DNA from: Ampelocalamus luodianensis | Lineage: Eukaryota; Streptophyta; Magnoliopsida; Poales; Poaceae | Direction of reading: 5' to 3' | Assembly: GCA_036346255.1 (NCBI GenBank) | Contig: CM070634.1 | Location: 84,013,020-84,077,019 of the forward strand | Length of the DNA: 64,000 bases | Shown here: positions 9,618 to 19,372 of the stretch, piece after piece | Numbering within the stretch: the stretch's first letter is position 1 | Layout of the letters: each line of letters starts with the position of its first letter | The notes under the pieces: model-generated | What the model was told of the DNA's origin: nothing | Seen by the model: only the letters and a program-made list of their open reading frames with translations | The model's database searches: none | Made by a program: the position numbers and the translations under genes

Positions 9618-12600
9618 ATGGCAGAGGCACCATCTTCCCCGCCGTCGCCGACACCGCAGATGGCAGAGGCACCATCTTTGCCATCGACGACAATGACACG
9701 AAAGCGAGATGGCAGAGGAGAATCGAAGATGCCTGTGGGCCGACTGGTCATCACGGAGGTTAGTGAGTTTGGGGTCCCTCTGCGTCCCAAGAGCTCAGCA
9801 GCGAGATTCCGGACCATGTGCGGGATACTTGCAAGGAAACGGGTCCCCATCACCACACCAAGGTGGAAGGATCTGACGAAAGAAGCGAGAGGCGCGCTGT
9901 GGATAGAACTATTACAAAAGTTCACTATCCCAGAAGTAGACATGGCACGCGTGGAACGGACGGCGATGCTCACGATCGATAAATCGTGGAGGACGTTCAA
10001 GAGCATTCTTGTCACGAAGTACGTGAACACGGTCGACGCCTTCGCAAGTCTGATTCTTGACGCAGGAAACATGGGACGCCTTTGTTGCTATGAAGACGAC
10101 GCCCGAAATTAACGAGCAAAGTGCGTCACACAAAGCTCTCCAGACACGAAACACTCATCCGCACAGACTCGGCACCGCTGGATACGCATGAAAATATGAT
10201 GAATGGGCGGCGACGGAGGACAACGCGTTTCCTGATGTCACAGACCCGCGTTCCCTACCCTGGTTAAAAGCGAGGGCAAAAGTCTCGTTTTCGGGAAGCA
10301 TCTCTTTCACAAACCCGGCAGACGAGGAAGTGTCTCAACGTTTGGTAAGTATGTCGAACTACCTAGTTAATAACTCCATATATAACTTTATAGTGTCTAT
10401 AATAACATGATGACTTCTTGCAGCGTGAATTATCTGCCCAAACTTCCCAAGGCTCCTTCCATGTAGACAGGGAGAAGGATATACTCTCTACGGCCCTGGG
10501 AAATAAGGAACACCCGGGTCGCACACGAGGTCTTGGGGTTAACGTACCTTGGAGTCATGGATTCGCAGACGACTACTGCACGTACAAGAGTAGGAAGAGA
10601 TCTAAGGCCGAGTGCGAGGACTGGTTGGTACAGATGATTACTGAAAAGTTTGAAGGAAAGCTGGCAGCATTGCAGGATCAAATGAATCAACTCCTCAGCC
10701 AGTCGCAGTCGCAAGCCGCCCCTGTTAATTTGGGAGCCAGTCCTGCTCGACATCGGAGTAGCGTCGCGTCCACGCATAATTCTGGACATGACGATGTCCA
10801 ATTACCGATAGATGACATCAAGGTAATGTACATCTATGGAATGCAGCAAAGATAGACCTATAGGACACCTTAGCTAATTGCGTATCGTTTTGTAGGAGCC
10901 GACGGCCTGCAAGCTTCTAGTGAGGTTAGTTGGGTCCATTTCTATTGAGGCCGGGCGGGGGATGGTGCATCCATACCAGGAAGGGGCAGTGCAGCACGGT
11001 GTCCAGGTGGCGCAGGGTTACGCCAGGGTGGAGGTGGACATGGTACATGAACATTTCATAGCCGTCCCGCTGGAGATTCGCCCGAACGAAGAGATCACAG
11101 CACTAGGGGATGCCGTGCACAGTTTTATCCAGTGGCCCAAGAAGGACATCGTCCTGGACCCAGCAGTGTCGCGATCTCAACACGACCATTCCTCTCCAAC
11201 AGGACCCTCCATGACTCCACCTCATATTTCGCCTCAGAAGGCCACCTTTTCGGTTCCCTTGGAGAAGACGCCGAAGGGACAAGAAAAGCGTGCCGCCGTA
11301 TCGGGTCCCGAGTCGTCTCGCAGGAAGACGCTACCAATGCTTAAAACCAAATCAAAATCGACGAACGTTAAGGCGCCTCTCAAGTCCGGCAAGTCGAGAA
11401 TATCCGGGAAGTACATCATCAGAAAACCGTTGTGCTCCCACGCAGTATTAGGGCGTGCTGGATATGCTTGTCAGGCTTTGCATGCCTGGTACTTGGATAA
11501 GGCCCAAAAGGAGTGGTGCGATACTGGAATCACCGTCAGATACGAGCATAAGCATTTCTTCAACGGGACGAACCACTTCGTCGTGGGCTTCAACGACCTA
11601 TATGACCTATTCAACCTCGTTGGCCTTGACGCCTCGCTTCTACGATGTTGGACACTGTAAGTGCATACAATCAAGTTCTACATTCACATAATACCGATAA
11701 ATATCACAACTCATTTCTTATTTATAGATACATGATGAAAAATGTTCGGGAATGGAAAGAACCGGTGGGTTTCCTCGACCCACATGTGGTATCGTTGCAA
11801 ACCATCCAAACAGACTCGTCCTTCGTCGAGAAATACATAACGCGAGCATTGCTTCGTCAGCAGAACATGAAGTACATCGTGGTGCCCTACAACCAGGGGT
11901 AAGTGTCACTACTTGCTGTACAAATTTTATTTGTACTTTATACGCAGCACGAACTCAGGTTTAATGACTATAGTGACATACATGAGTAGGTACCACTGGA
12001 TCCTTTTAGTCATCATACCAAAGAGGAACCATGTTATATACCTTGATTCCCTAATCCGCAACGACCACAACTTCAGCATTCTGCAAGGAATACTCGACAG
12101 GTATGCTTATTTCCTTCATACATAACTCTATTTTAGTCTTTATTCGTTTGAAATAGTCGAGGATAACTTTTTGGAATCATGTAGGTCGTTCATCGACTAT
12201 GTTGCCAACAAAGGAATATACGATGGAAAGAGCGCCGAACTAACACACAGGACAAAATTTCCAGTACGCGCTACAACACGATAATCCTATATCATACTTC
12301 ATAATAACGCATCTCGAACTGATATATGTAATTCTATTTTTGCAGTGCCGCCAGCAAAAAAATGATGAGTTATGTGCAATCTACGTTTGCCATCATATGG
12401 AGCAAATCATTAGAGCTAGGAAGAAGGATCCCGAGGTTTGTGAATCTCGAAATAATTATTTTGTAATTATAAATTTAAATATATATGCTTAACACTTTAC
12501 TCTTGCTAGCGCATGTGCCTTGAATATAGAATTAGATGGACTCTTTGAGAATGAGATCAAGGACATTCGAGGGAAGCTCTGCAGCTTTATCATATCAGAG

Positions 12601-12687
12601 ATAATTAAGGACACCGGAGAATTTCACTCCGCTGCCGACCCAGCGCATCACCCCGCCGACACTTCTCAACCACCTGCAAACAATTGA
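9618..12687 (+). pseudogene. CACTA TNP1-like / Ulp1-like cysteine protease gene, spliced, probably broken
   Basis: This is the second CACTA gene. The first part resembles plant Transposase_24/Ptta-type DNA-binding proteins (around H-P-H-R-L-G and a coiled W-L-V-Q-M-I-T-E-K-F-E-G-K-L segment). The last part resembles C48 Ulp1-like SUMO proteases. H-W-I-L-L-V-I carries the catalytic His, Y-L-D-S-L the Asp, C-R-Q-Q the Gln, and L-C-A-I-Y-V-C the Cys. Eight exons fit GT-AG rules: 9618-10344, 10424-10822, 10896-11656, 11728-11898, 11990-12100, 12185-12263, 12346-12435 and 12510-12687. Codons join across the introns around the His and Asp motifs. A stop at 10110, another near 10190, and a frame discrepancy at the last exon indicate decay or sequence error. 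Ulp1-like genes are known in grass CACTA elements. Confidence 0.8.
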
Positions 12688-12893
12688 CTCAATTGTAATC
12701 AAATTTATTTTGTAACAATACTTGAACAAATTTGATCTTTTGTAATTTATTTTGAGTAATGATCAGATTGAGTTTGTCGACAATTGACTATCTGTGATGT
12801 ATCTGTTTTTCTGCATGCTTGTTTTCAGAGGGCATGGCTAGCAATTTCTGAGGCTAGCCAAAAATCTGTAAAAAACTAGTTAGTGTAATGAAC
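12688..12893. other. Non-coding stretch after TNP1-Ulp1 gene
   Basis: About 200 bases of AT-rich sequence between the stop codon and the 3' subterminal repeats. It probably includes the transcript end. Nothing further is recognisable. Confidence 0.5.
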
Positions 12894-13186
12894 TATCACA
12901 GACAGTTTTTAAATAAAAACTATCTGTGAATGCCAGTATCACAGACGGTTCTGTACACTAACCGTCTGTGAAGTCAGAGTATCACAGACGGTTCTTTACA
13001 CTAACCGTCTGTGAAGTCGAGTATCACAGACGGTTCTAAACATAAACCGTCTGTGATACTCTGACTTCACAGACGGTTCGTGTACAGAACCGTCTGTAAT
13101 ACTCTGACTTCACAGACGGTTAGTGTACAGAACCGTCTGTGATACTGGCATTCACAGACGGTTTTATTTAAAAACCGTCTGTGATA
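12894..13186. repeat. CACTA 3' subterminal array arranged as a 293-bp palindrome
   Basis: TCACAGACGGTT-type motifs are again paired, but here the whole block is also a near-perfect inverted repeat. The left arm from 12894 reads back in the right arm to 13186, centred at 13040 within GGTTCTAAACATAAACC. The GAATGCCAGTATCACAG segment at about 12937 is matched by CTGTGATACTGGCATTC at about 13136. A shorter tail of the array (13187-13278) leads to the right TIR. Confidence 0.9.
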
Positions 13187-13278
13187 TTCGTATCATAGAC
13201 GGTTACCCGACCGTCTGTAATAACAACCTGCTATCACAGACCAACTTATCCAGACGGTTCGAAAACCGTCTGTGATGA

Positions 13279-13295
13279 CTGTTTCTGTAGTAGTG
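13279..13295. repeat. CACTA right terminal inverted repeat
   Basis: CTGTTTCTGTAGTAGTG is the inverse of CACTACTACAGAAACAG and pairs with the left end CACTACTACAAAACAG at 3195. The TAT duplicate follows. Confidence 0.95.
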
Positions 13296-14360
13296 TATGA
13301 GTACACCGTCATGTCCTTCGGTTTGATAAATGCACAGTCCTTGTTCATGAATCTCATGAACTCAGTGTTTATGGAGTATTTGAACAAATTTGTGGTCGTT
13401 TTTATTGATGACATTCTCATATACTCCAAGTCTGAAAATGAGCATGAAGAACACCTCCGGCTTGTGTTAGGCAAGCTCCGAGAACATCGACTCTATGCAA
13501 AATTCAGCAAATGTGAATTTTGGCTAAAAGAGGTCGCCTTTTTGGGTCATGTGCTATCCGAAGGAGGAGTTGCTGTGGATCCAAGCAAAGTCCAAGATGT
13601 TCTTAATTGGAAACAACCCAAGTCCATCTCCGAAGTCCGCAGTTTCCTCGGTCTTGCGGGCTACTACCGCCGCTTCATCGAGAATTTCTCAAAAATAGCA
13701 AGACCGATGACCCAGTTGTTGAAGAAAGAAAAGAAGTATGATTGGTCAGCGGATTGTGAAGCAAGCTTTTAGATGTTGAAGGATCATCTAACTTCTTCTC
13801 CAGTGTTAGTTCTGCCGGATATCCACAAAAGTTTCGATATCTACTGCGATGCATCTCGCCATGGTCTTGGTTGTGTTCTTATGCAAGAGGGCCGAGTTGT
13901 GGCATATGCATCAAGGCAATTGAGGCCTCATGAGGTGAATTACCCCACTCATGACCTTGAGCTTGCAGCAGTGGTTCATGCCTTGAAGATATGACGACAT
14001 TTTCTTATCAGCAATCGCTGCGAAGTCTACACCGATCACAAGAGTTTGAAGTATATCTTCACTCAAGCCGATTTGAACCTAAGGCAAAGAAGATGGCTTG
14101 AATTGATCAAGGACTATGATTTGGGACTTCATTATCATCCAGGGAAAGCCAATGTCGTTGCCGATGCTTTGAGCCGAAAATTCCAATGCAACTGTATCTC
14201 GGTTCGACCCGAAACAGAAGCTCTTTGCAGTGAATTTCAACGACTCAATTTGGAGATGGTTAGAAAAGGTTTTCTCGCTGCCTTAGAAGTGAAACCTACC
14301 CTTGAGGACCAGATCAAGATGGCCCAGAAGAGTGACAAGGTTATGGAGAGAATCAAGTAG
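13296..14360 (+). pseudogene. pol: gypsy pol, part 2: C-terminal reverse transcriptase and RNase H
   Basis: Coding resumes immediately after the CACTA element with M-S-F-G-L and the catalytic F-I-D-D-I motif (the YXDD equivalent) near 13400. The RT connection region follows (L-G-H-V-L-S, F-L-G-L-A-G-Y-Y-R-R-F-I). RNase H begins around 13830 with Y-C-D-A-S, continues through L-E-L-A-A-V-V-H and Y-T-D-H-K-S, and ends with A-D-A-L-S-R-K near 14180. In-frame stops TAG 13770, TGA 13992 and TAG 14358 interrupt a frame that is otherwise continuous. Each is one transition away from a Gln or Trp codon. Confidence 0.93.
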
Positions 14361-14521
14361 AAAATGAGGCTCGGCAAAGCCAAGTGTTTCTCCGAAGACA
14401 ACCAAGGTGTTTTGTGGTTCGGGAAGCGTTTGGTTGTGCCTAATGATGGGAAGCTTAAAGAATTAATTCTTCATGAAGCCCATGACTCTCTTTTCTCCAT
14501 TCATCCAGGAAGCTCCAAGAT
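14361..14521 (+). pseudogene. pol: gypsy pol, part 3: start of integrase zinc-finger domain
   Basis: The frame gives L-K-E-L-I-L-H-E-A-H followed by S-I-H-P-G, the histidine half of the HHCC zinc-binding domain of integrase. The copia element inserted at 14521/14522. The cysteine half (C-D-V-C) is 29 kb away at about 43700. Confidence 0.88.
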
Positions 14522-14549
14522 TGAAAGATCTAGACCCGCCATTATGTGG

Positions 14550-14870
14550 TAATGGAGTTTTGGTGATTAATGATAAATCTAATTGGGAGACTAACACCTT
14601 TATTGATATACATATTGTGTAGTCTTATTTGGATATAAAGGTGAAAATCATGAAGGCATGCAAAGTGATTAAGTGATTAATGACAAATGCACTTGTGAGA
14701 CTAAGACTCCTATTGTTATATCAAGTTTAGTCTCAGCTTGGATATAAAAGCAAAAATCCAAACAGGTATGTATTCATTAATGATAAATCTATTTGTGAGA
14801 CTAACAATTCTATTAATTATCTATTGCTTAGTCTCGTTTGGATATAAAGATGAAAATACAAGAGGTATGC
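14550..14870 (+). repeat. Copia LTR tandem block 1
   Basis: Three imperfect units of about 90-140 bp share GATTAATGATAAATCTA, GAGACTAACA and TTTGGATATAAAG words (starting near 14560, 14670 and 14775). Confidence 0.8.
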
Positions 14871-15084
14871 ATTCTACTTCTTATTATTATATCTTGTTGC
14901 ATTCCTCGGATCCAAAATATAGGTTAAACTCCACCAAAAAGGTTAACTTGGATATGTGCATATGTTTCCATTACACATTTGTGTATGCACACATTTAGGG
15001 GGAGTTCATTCTATATTTTGTGGTTTCATTAGTATTAATCCATATTCTCTTTCCACATATATTAAGGATCTTTACTTTGAAACA

Positions 15085-15330
15085 TATCCTTGAATATATT
15101 TAACTTGTGTAGTTAATATATTCATATGAGTATATGAGAGCATATGAGACTTGTGTAGTTCATTGATGCTCATATATCCTTGAATATATTTTAACTTGTG
15201 TAGTTAATATATTCATATGAGTATATACAACTTGTGTAGTTCGTATACACTCATATTTAGTATATACAACTTGTAGTTCGTATATACTCTTGGTATATAT
15301 AACTTGTGTAGTTCATATATACCCATATCA
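15085..15330 (+). repeat. Copia LTR tandem block 2, ACTTGTGTAGTT units
   Basis: Units of about 30-50 bp carrying AACTTGTGTAGTT followed by ATATATTCATATGAGTATA-type sequence repeat seven or eight times. The copy in the 3' LTR spans about 40995-41225. Confidence 0.85.
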
Positions 15331-15919
15331 CTTTATATTCAATTATTTGCAATTGTGTTGTGGGACTAATGTGTGTGCTAAGATGTTTTCAAGGCTTAGT
15401 CCCAGAGTTTGAATGGTGACATGAAAAGGAAATACAAAGGTGATAAGAGATCAACATGGCTCAAGACAAAGGAGTCATGCATTGCATTCAAAAGCTTACG
15501 GAAATGCGGTAGTACCGGCGTTGTATGCGCGTAGTACGCACCGCGTGATGTACCGATTTACATGCGGTATGAACATTCCAGAACATTGCTTTTGGACTTG
15601 GTTTGCTCGAGGTGGAGCGGTAGTACCGGAGTTCATGTGGCGGAACTACACGTGCTGTATGACCGCAAATATGTTGGCGGTATGTAAATTCCAGAGAAGG
15701 TATTTTTCGTATTTCTCGAGCCTCTGAAATCGGTAGTACGCATCGAGAAACGGTACTCTGGGAGAGCGGTATTACGGATGCTAGTTAGCGTAATACCGCA
15801 CTTTGTTAGTAATGGCTTGTTCAAAAGCATTTATGCGGTATATCTTGTTAATTAATGTTAATGACATTGTGGGGACTAACATTTTCCATGAGTTGGATAA
15901 ATAGGTTATGTTCGGGTGA

Positions 15920-16120
15920 TGAAGACTTTGGATGACATCATGAGTTGATTGTCATCAAGTCAAGGTTCAAGAAGATGATGCATCATGTGTTGATGCATAT
16001 CAAGATCTCGAATAAGAGATGATCATGAGTTGATCATCGAGTCAAGAGAAGACTCATCATGTGTTGATTGAGGTCAAGTAAAAGATGCATCATGGGTTGA
16101 TGCATATCAAGACGATGACC
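15920..16120 (+). repeat. Copia LTR tandem block 3, GATGCATCATGTGTTGATGC units
   Basis: Short repeated words ATGCATCATG(T/G)GTTGATGCAT and CATCATGAGTTGAT alternate with TCAAGTCAAG. Several of them are self-complementary around TGCATCA/TGATGCA. The 3' LTR copy is at about 41835-42030. Confidence 0.8.
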
Positions 16121-16344
16121 GGACATGAAGCGAGGATGTGAGTCATCAAGCTTCAAGTGGATGGTCAAGGCAAAGGTATGACTAGCTAGGGCTAAGGAAT
16201 TGTTCCTAGTCTTTACCGGTCTCGGTGTTTGGTTGGAGACCGGATTGCTAGAATAGGTTGCCGTACTATTAAGAGGGGTCTTGTCTAGTAGCTTGAGTTA
16301 GTCATGTGTTGATAGCTCATTGTGTTTGCTCTAGCTCAACTTAA

Positions 16345-16540
16345 CATGTTGCCTATATTTGCGAATGTGTTTTGCAAATAGTTGAGGCTCATGGATAATC
16401 CTTGTAGCATGTGACTATACTTTGCAAATGTGTTTTGCAAACGGTTGAAGTCCATGTACCTACTCCTTGTAGCATGATCTAAGTTTGCAAATATGTTTTG
16501 CAAATTGTTTGGATTCATGTATTTTCCCTTGGCATGGTCT
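16345..16540 (+). repeat. Copia LTR tandem block 4, TTTGCAAATGTGTTTTGCAAA units
   Basis: Three units of about 65-70 bp each contain TTTGCRAATRTGTTTTGCAAA and a CATGTA/CATGGA word. The 3' LTR copy is at about 42265-42450. Confidence 0.85.
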
Positions 16541-16765
16541 AAGATTGCTTGTTGCTAACTCTTTGGACTTAGACCATGGTAGTGGCTCTTTGAAGTTGTT
16601 CTTTTTGATTTGATAAAATGTGTTTGAGATCAAATCAAATAGGTGGGTTGAGTAGCCCACTGAATAAGCTTTCAATAGAGTCCAAGATCACTCAATTCCG
16701 ACATCGGAGTCAAAAGTTATGACCTTTTTACCGAGTGTGGTCTGTGTTGAAAATTGGGCTGTGGT

Positions 16766-16800
16766 AGTACCGCCCGTATAACTGCGGTAGTACCGCACCA
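16766..16800. repeat. Palindromic GGTAGTACCGC cluster upstream of copia TATA box
   Basis: Two GGTAGTACCGC words separated by CCGTATAACTGC. The core GCGGTAGTACCGC is an odd-length perfect palindrome. Variants also occur at 15505-15810, and the 3' LTR has a doubled version at about 42670-42750. Confidence 0.85.
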
Positions 16801-16862
16801 AGGCTGTAACGGCTAGTTTTTGCTGATTTCAGCTCCCAACGGCTAGTTTTTGTTGTGGTGGC

Positions 16863-16870
16863 TATAAATA
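16863..16870 (+). promoter_or_regulatory. TATA box in copia 5' LTR
   Basis: TATAAATA followed by CCCCCTTGG lies about 60 bases after the palindrome cluster and 800 bases before the LTR end, where a U3/R promoter is expected. The identical word is at 42812-42819 in the 3' LTR. Confidence 0.8.
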
Positions 16871-17676
16871 CCCCCTTGGCCGGTTGAGAGACAACCTTTG
16901 GCATCCCATTGAGTTCCTTTGAGCTAAGAGCAAGCCCTCTACTCCCATTTGTGCATGTGTTGCACTTAGTGAGGTTTGAGAGGCAAATCCTGTTGCATGT
17001 GTTACATTAGGTGGTGGATTTAGTATCCACGAGAGCTTTGACACTTGATTGGTTCAAGTGAAAGTTGGAGACTTGTTACTCTTGGTGTTTAACGACACCT
17101 AGACAGCGTGGAGGCGTCGTGGTCCGGTGATCTTCTCAAGTGAAGCTTGTGAGAAGGCCCGGTGTTTGTGAGTGGCTTGGTGCTCGCCATCTCCGGAGTG
17201 GAGTAAGAGCAACCCTAGTGGAGCGAGGTGTTGATACCTCGGAGGAAGGCTTAATTTGTGGAGCCGGCCCAATTGGTTTGGGTTTCCCTCAACGTGGATT
17301 ATGGGAGACCAACAAGTCTCCGACCACCACGGTAAAACATCATTGTGTCCCGTGTCTTCTTGTTATTAGCTTTCATATGCTTTACTTTGTGCAATTTACA
17401 TTCATTGTATAATTGCTTATTCATTTGTATGTTTGCTATCTTGTATGTATTTTATTGATCATATCATTAGTTGATAGTTTACAAGTCTTTGCTAAATTGC
17501 TCTATTTATTATTGACTTGTAGTGTTGGTGCACTTAGTTGAACCTAGTTGCTTTAGGCTTTAATTGTGCTAAACCGAATTGTTATTTAGCTTCCGCATTA
17601 GAATTCGGTTTTAACGCATAAAAGTTTTAAAACGCCTATTCACCCCCCCTCTAGTCGGCCTCCTCGATCTCACAAG

Positions 17677-17693
17677 TGGTATCAGAGCTTGGT
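17677..17693 (+). other. Copia primer binding site (tRNA-iMet)
   Basis: TGGTATCAGAGCTTGGT begins three bases after the LTR end and is complementary to initiator tRNA-Met. Confidence 0.95.
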
Positions 17694-17731
17694 CTCTCAT
17701 TTATTAGACTTAACCGTCTAGAGAGTAAAGG

Positions 17732-19279
17732 ATGGCGACTAGTGATATTGTGCACTTAGGTGAAGCACCACAATTTAATGGCACAAATTATGCACATTGG
17801 AAAATCCGCATGTCGTGTTATTTTAAGGCCATGGGCCTAAATATATGGCGGATTGTAGATGTAGGCTTTTCTCCTCCATTGGATCATCTTGCTCCAACAA
17901 TTCAGGAAGAGAAATGCTTACATCTCGACGCTCAAGCAATTAACGCTTTATTTAGTGCTTTGAGTGTAGATGTGTTCAATGAAGTATGCGATCTCAAGAA
18001 TGCTCATGAGATGTGGACGCAAGTACAATGCCATTATGAAATGTCCACTTCCACAAGTGATGATTGCATACAAGAATGGATGTCGGGAGAAGAATGCTCA
18101 ACTTCTAGCTCCGACGATGATGAGACATCAACTCCATCCACTTCGCCTCATTGCTTTATGGCTAAAGGTAAAAATGAGGTAAATAATTATGAGCATTCAT
18201 ATGATGAGTTGATGGAGATGCTAGAAGAATTAAATGAATATATTGGAAAAGAAAAGAAGAAATTCAAGGTTTTAGAGAAAGAGCATATCTCTCTTCAAAA
18301 TAATTATGATATGCTAAAAGAAGAACATGAATCTATTCTTCTCAAAGAAGCCACTAGCTCTAGTGTGGATATTGGCATAACATGTGATTTATTAAATGAT
18401 TTGTCATGCTTAGCTTCTACCTCTTGCAATTCATCTAAAATTGATATATCCACTTCATGTGATGATTTAATTGATATGCCTTGTAGCACTTGTGAAAATG
18501 CTCCTATTTCCTCTATGCTTGTTGAAACTAATCTTGTAGAGGAAAACAAAAGGCTCAAGGCCCAAGTCATAAATTTAAAAAATGACTTGGATAGAAGCCA
18601 CAAAGGGAAGGCCACTCTTGATGATATCTTGAGCAAGCAACGAAGCTCAAGTGATAAGAGTGGAATCGGCTTCACTCCCAAGAAAAGGGAAAATAGCAAG
18701 ATGAGACACAATCAAAGACACAACAAGAACATCAAGTGCTTTGATTGTCATCAAAAGGGCCACCTCTCCTCAAAATGCCCTAATAAGGAAGATTATCAAA
18801 GAGGACTTGGTTTCATCGCCAAGAAGAAGGTGAAGAGCATCCCAAAGCAAAAAGGAAAGAAATACTCGAATAACAAATGTTTTGGATGTTTTGAGAAGGG
18901 TCACATCGCCTCCGTGTGCCCTAACAAAAATGGTCACATTGCCTCGGTGTACCCAAATCAAAAGGATGTCAAGCCAAGACATTCAATGAAGAGGCAAACC
19001 GACAATAAGCAAGAAAAGAAGACATCAAAGGGAAGAAAATGCCCTACTTGCTACAATTGCCGGGAAAAAGGACATTTTAGTAAGGAATGTCCGAAAGGTA
19101 TCACTCCTAAGCCAACTATCTATAATGATCATTATATGCTTAGGAAGGATATAAATGGCAATGTGTTTGCTAGGAATGTTAGTTTACATAAAACTAATGC
19201 TAGGGTCATTTGGGTGCCCAAAAGTATTGTGACTAACATTCATGGACCCAACCAAGTATTGGGTACCAAACGCGCTTAA
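17732..19279 (+). CDS. gag: Copia gag protein, 515 aa, three zinc knuckles
   Basis: This is the only intact long ORF of the copia element. The N-terminus (about residues 5-110) has the copia gag pattern F-N-G-T-N-Y-A-H-W-K-I-R-M and V-C-D-L-K-N-A-H-E-M-W. The middle (about 150-300) is Ser/Asp/Glu-rich and coiled-coil-like. Three CX2CX4HX4C knuckles follow in the C-terminal third (C-F-D-C-H-Q-K-G-H, C-F-G-C-F-E-K-G-H and C-Y-N-C-R-E-K-G-H). A degenerate fourth copy has Tyr for the last Cys (A-S-V-Y-P). After the first domain the usual remainder of copia gag seems shortened, with S-T-S-T-S-D following directly, suggesting an internal deletion. The start at 17732 lies 38 bases after the PBS. It probably packages element RNA; enzymes would have to come from another element. 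Confidence 0.92.
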   Translation: MATSDIVHLGEAPQFNGTNYAHWKIRMSCYFKAMGLNIWRIVDVGFSPPLDHLAPTIQEEKCLHLDAQAINALFSALSVDVFNEVCDLKNAHEMWTQVQCHYEMSTSTSDDCIQEWMSGEECSTSSSDDDETSTPSTSPHCFMAKGKNEVNNYEHSYDELMEMLEELNEYIGKEKKKFKVLEKEHISLQNNYDMLKEEHESILLKEATSSSVDIGITCDLLNDLSCLASTSCNSSKIDISTSCDDLIDMPCSTCENAPISSMLVETNLVEENKRLKAQVINLKNDLDRSHKGKATLDDILSKQRSSSDKSGIGFTPKKRENSKMRHNQRHNKNIKCFDCHQKGHLSSKCPNKEDYQRGLGFIAKKKVKSIPKQKGKKYSNNKCFGCFEKGHIASVCPNKNGHIASVYPNQKDVKPRHSMKRQTDNKQEKKTSKGRKCPTCYNCREKGHFSKECPKGITPKPTIYNDHYMLRKDINGNVFARNVSLHKTNARVIWVPKSIVTNIHGPNQVLGTKRA

Positions 19280-19372
19280 ATACTTAATAGGTACTTGGAG
19301 ATGCATTGGAGGTTTAGCTCACACATGAAGGGATGGAATTCATCATATGCAAAATTGGAGCCAAGCTTAAGG

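Larger units (their letters stand above)
3195..13295 (+). mobile_element. CACTA (En/Spm) DNA transposon, 10.1 kb, with two gene units
   Basis: The element begins CACTACTACAAAAC and ends with the inverse CTGTAGTAGTG, and is flanked by the 3-bp target site duplication TAT (3192-3194 and 13296-13298). TIRs of this type and a 3-bp duplication define CACTA transposons. Both ends carry dense copies of a TCACAGACGGTT motif, typical of subterminal transposase-binding repeats. Inside are a TNP2-type transposase (4352-7541), a second block of subterminal-type repeats (about 7785-8085), a GC-rich minisatellite region, and a spliced TNP1/Ulp1-like gene (9618-12687), all on the plus strand. The transposase frame is broken, so the copy is probably immobile unless helped in trans. 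It inserted into the gypsy RT gene. Confidence 0.95.
14522..17674 (+). repeat. Copia 5' LTR, 3153 bp
   Basis: It matches 31288-31643 plus 40770-43622 along its length. It starts TG and ends CA, with the PBS three bases later. It is built of successive tandem-repeat blocks followed by a palindrome cluster and a TATA box (listed separately). Confidence 0.95.

Noticed and set aside
11455..11691. Separate small gene overlapping the TNP1-Ulp1 exon
   Set aside because: Alternate frame of exon 3 and beyond; the spliced model gives the recognisable protease.
17140..17412. 90-codon ORF conserved in both copia LTRs (also 43089-43361)
   Set aside because: It is present twice only because LTRs are duplicated. 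It has no motif and no other sign of coding.
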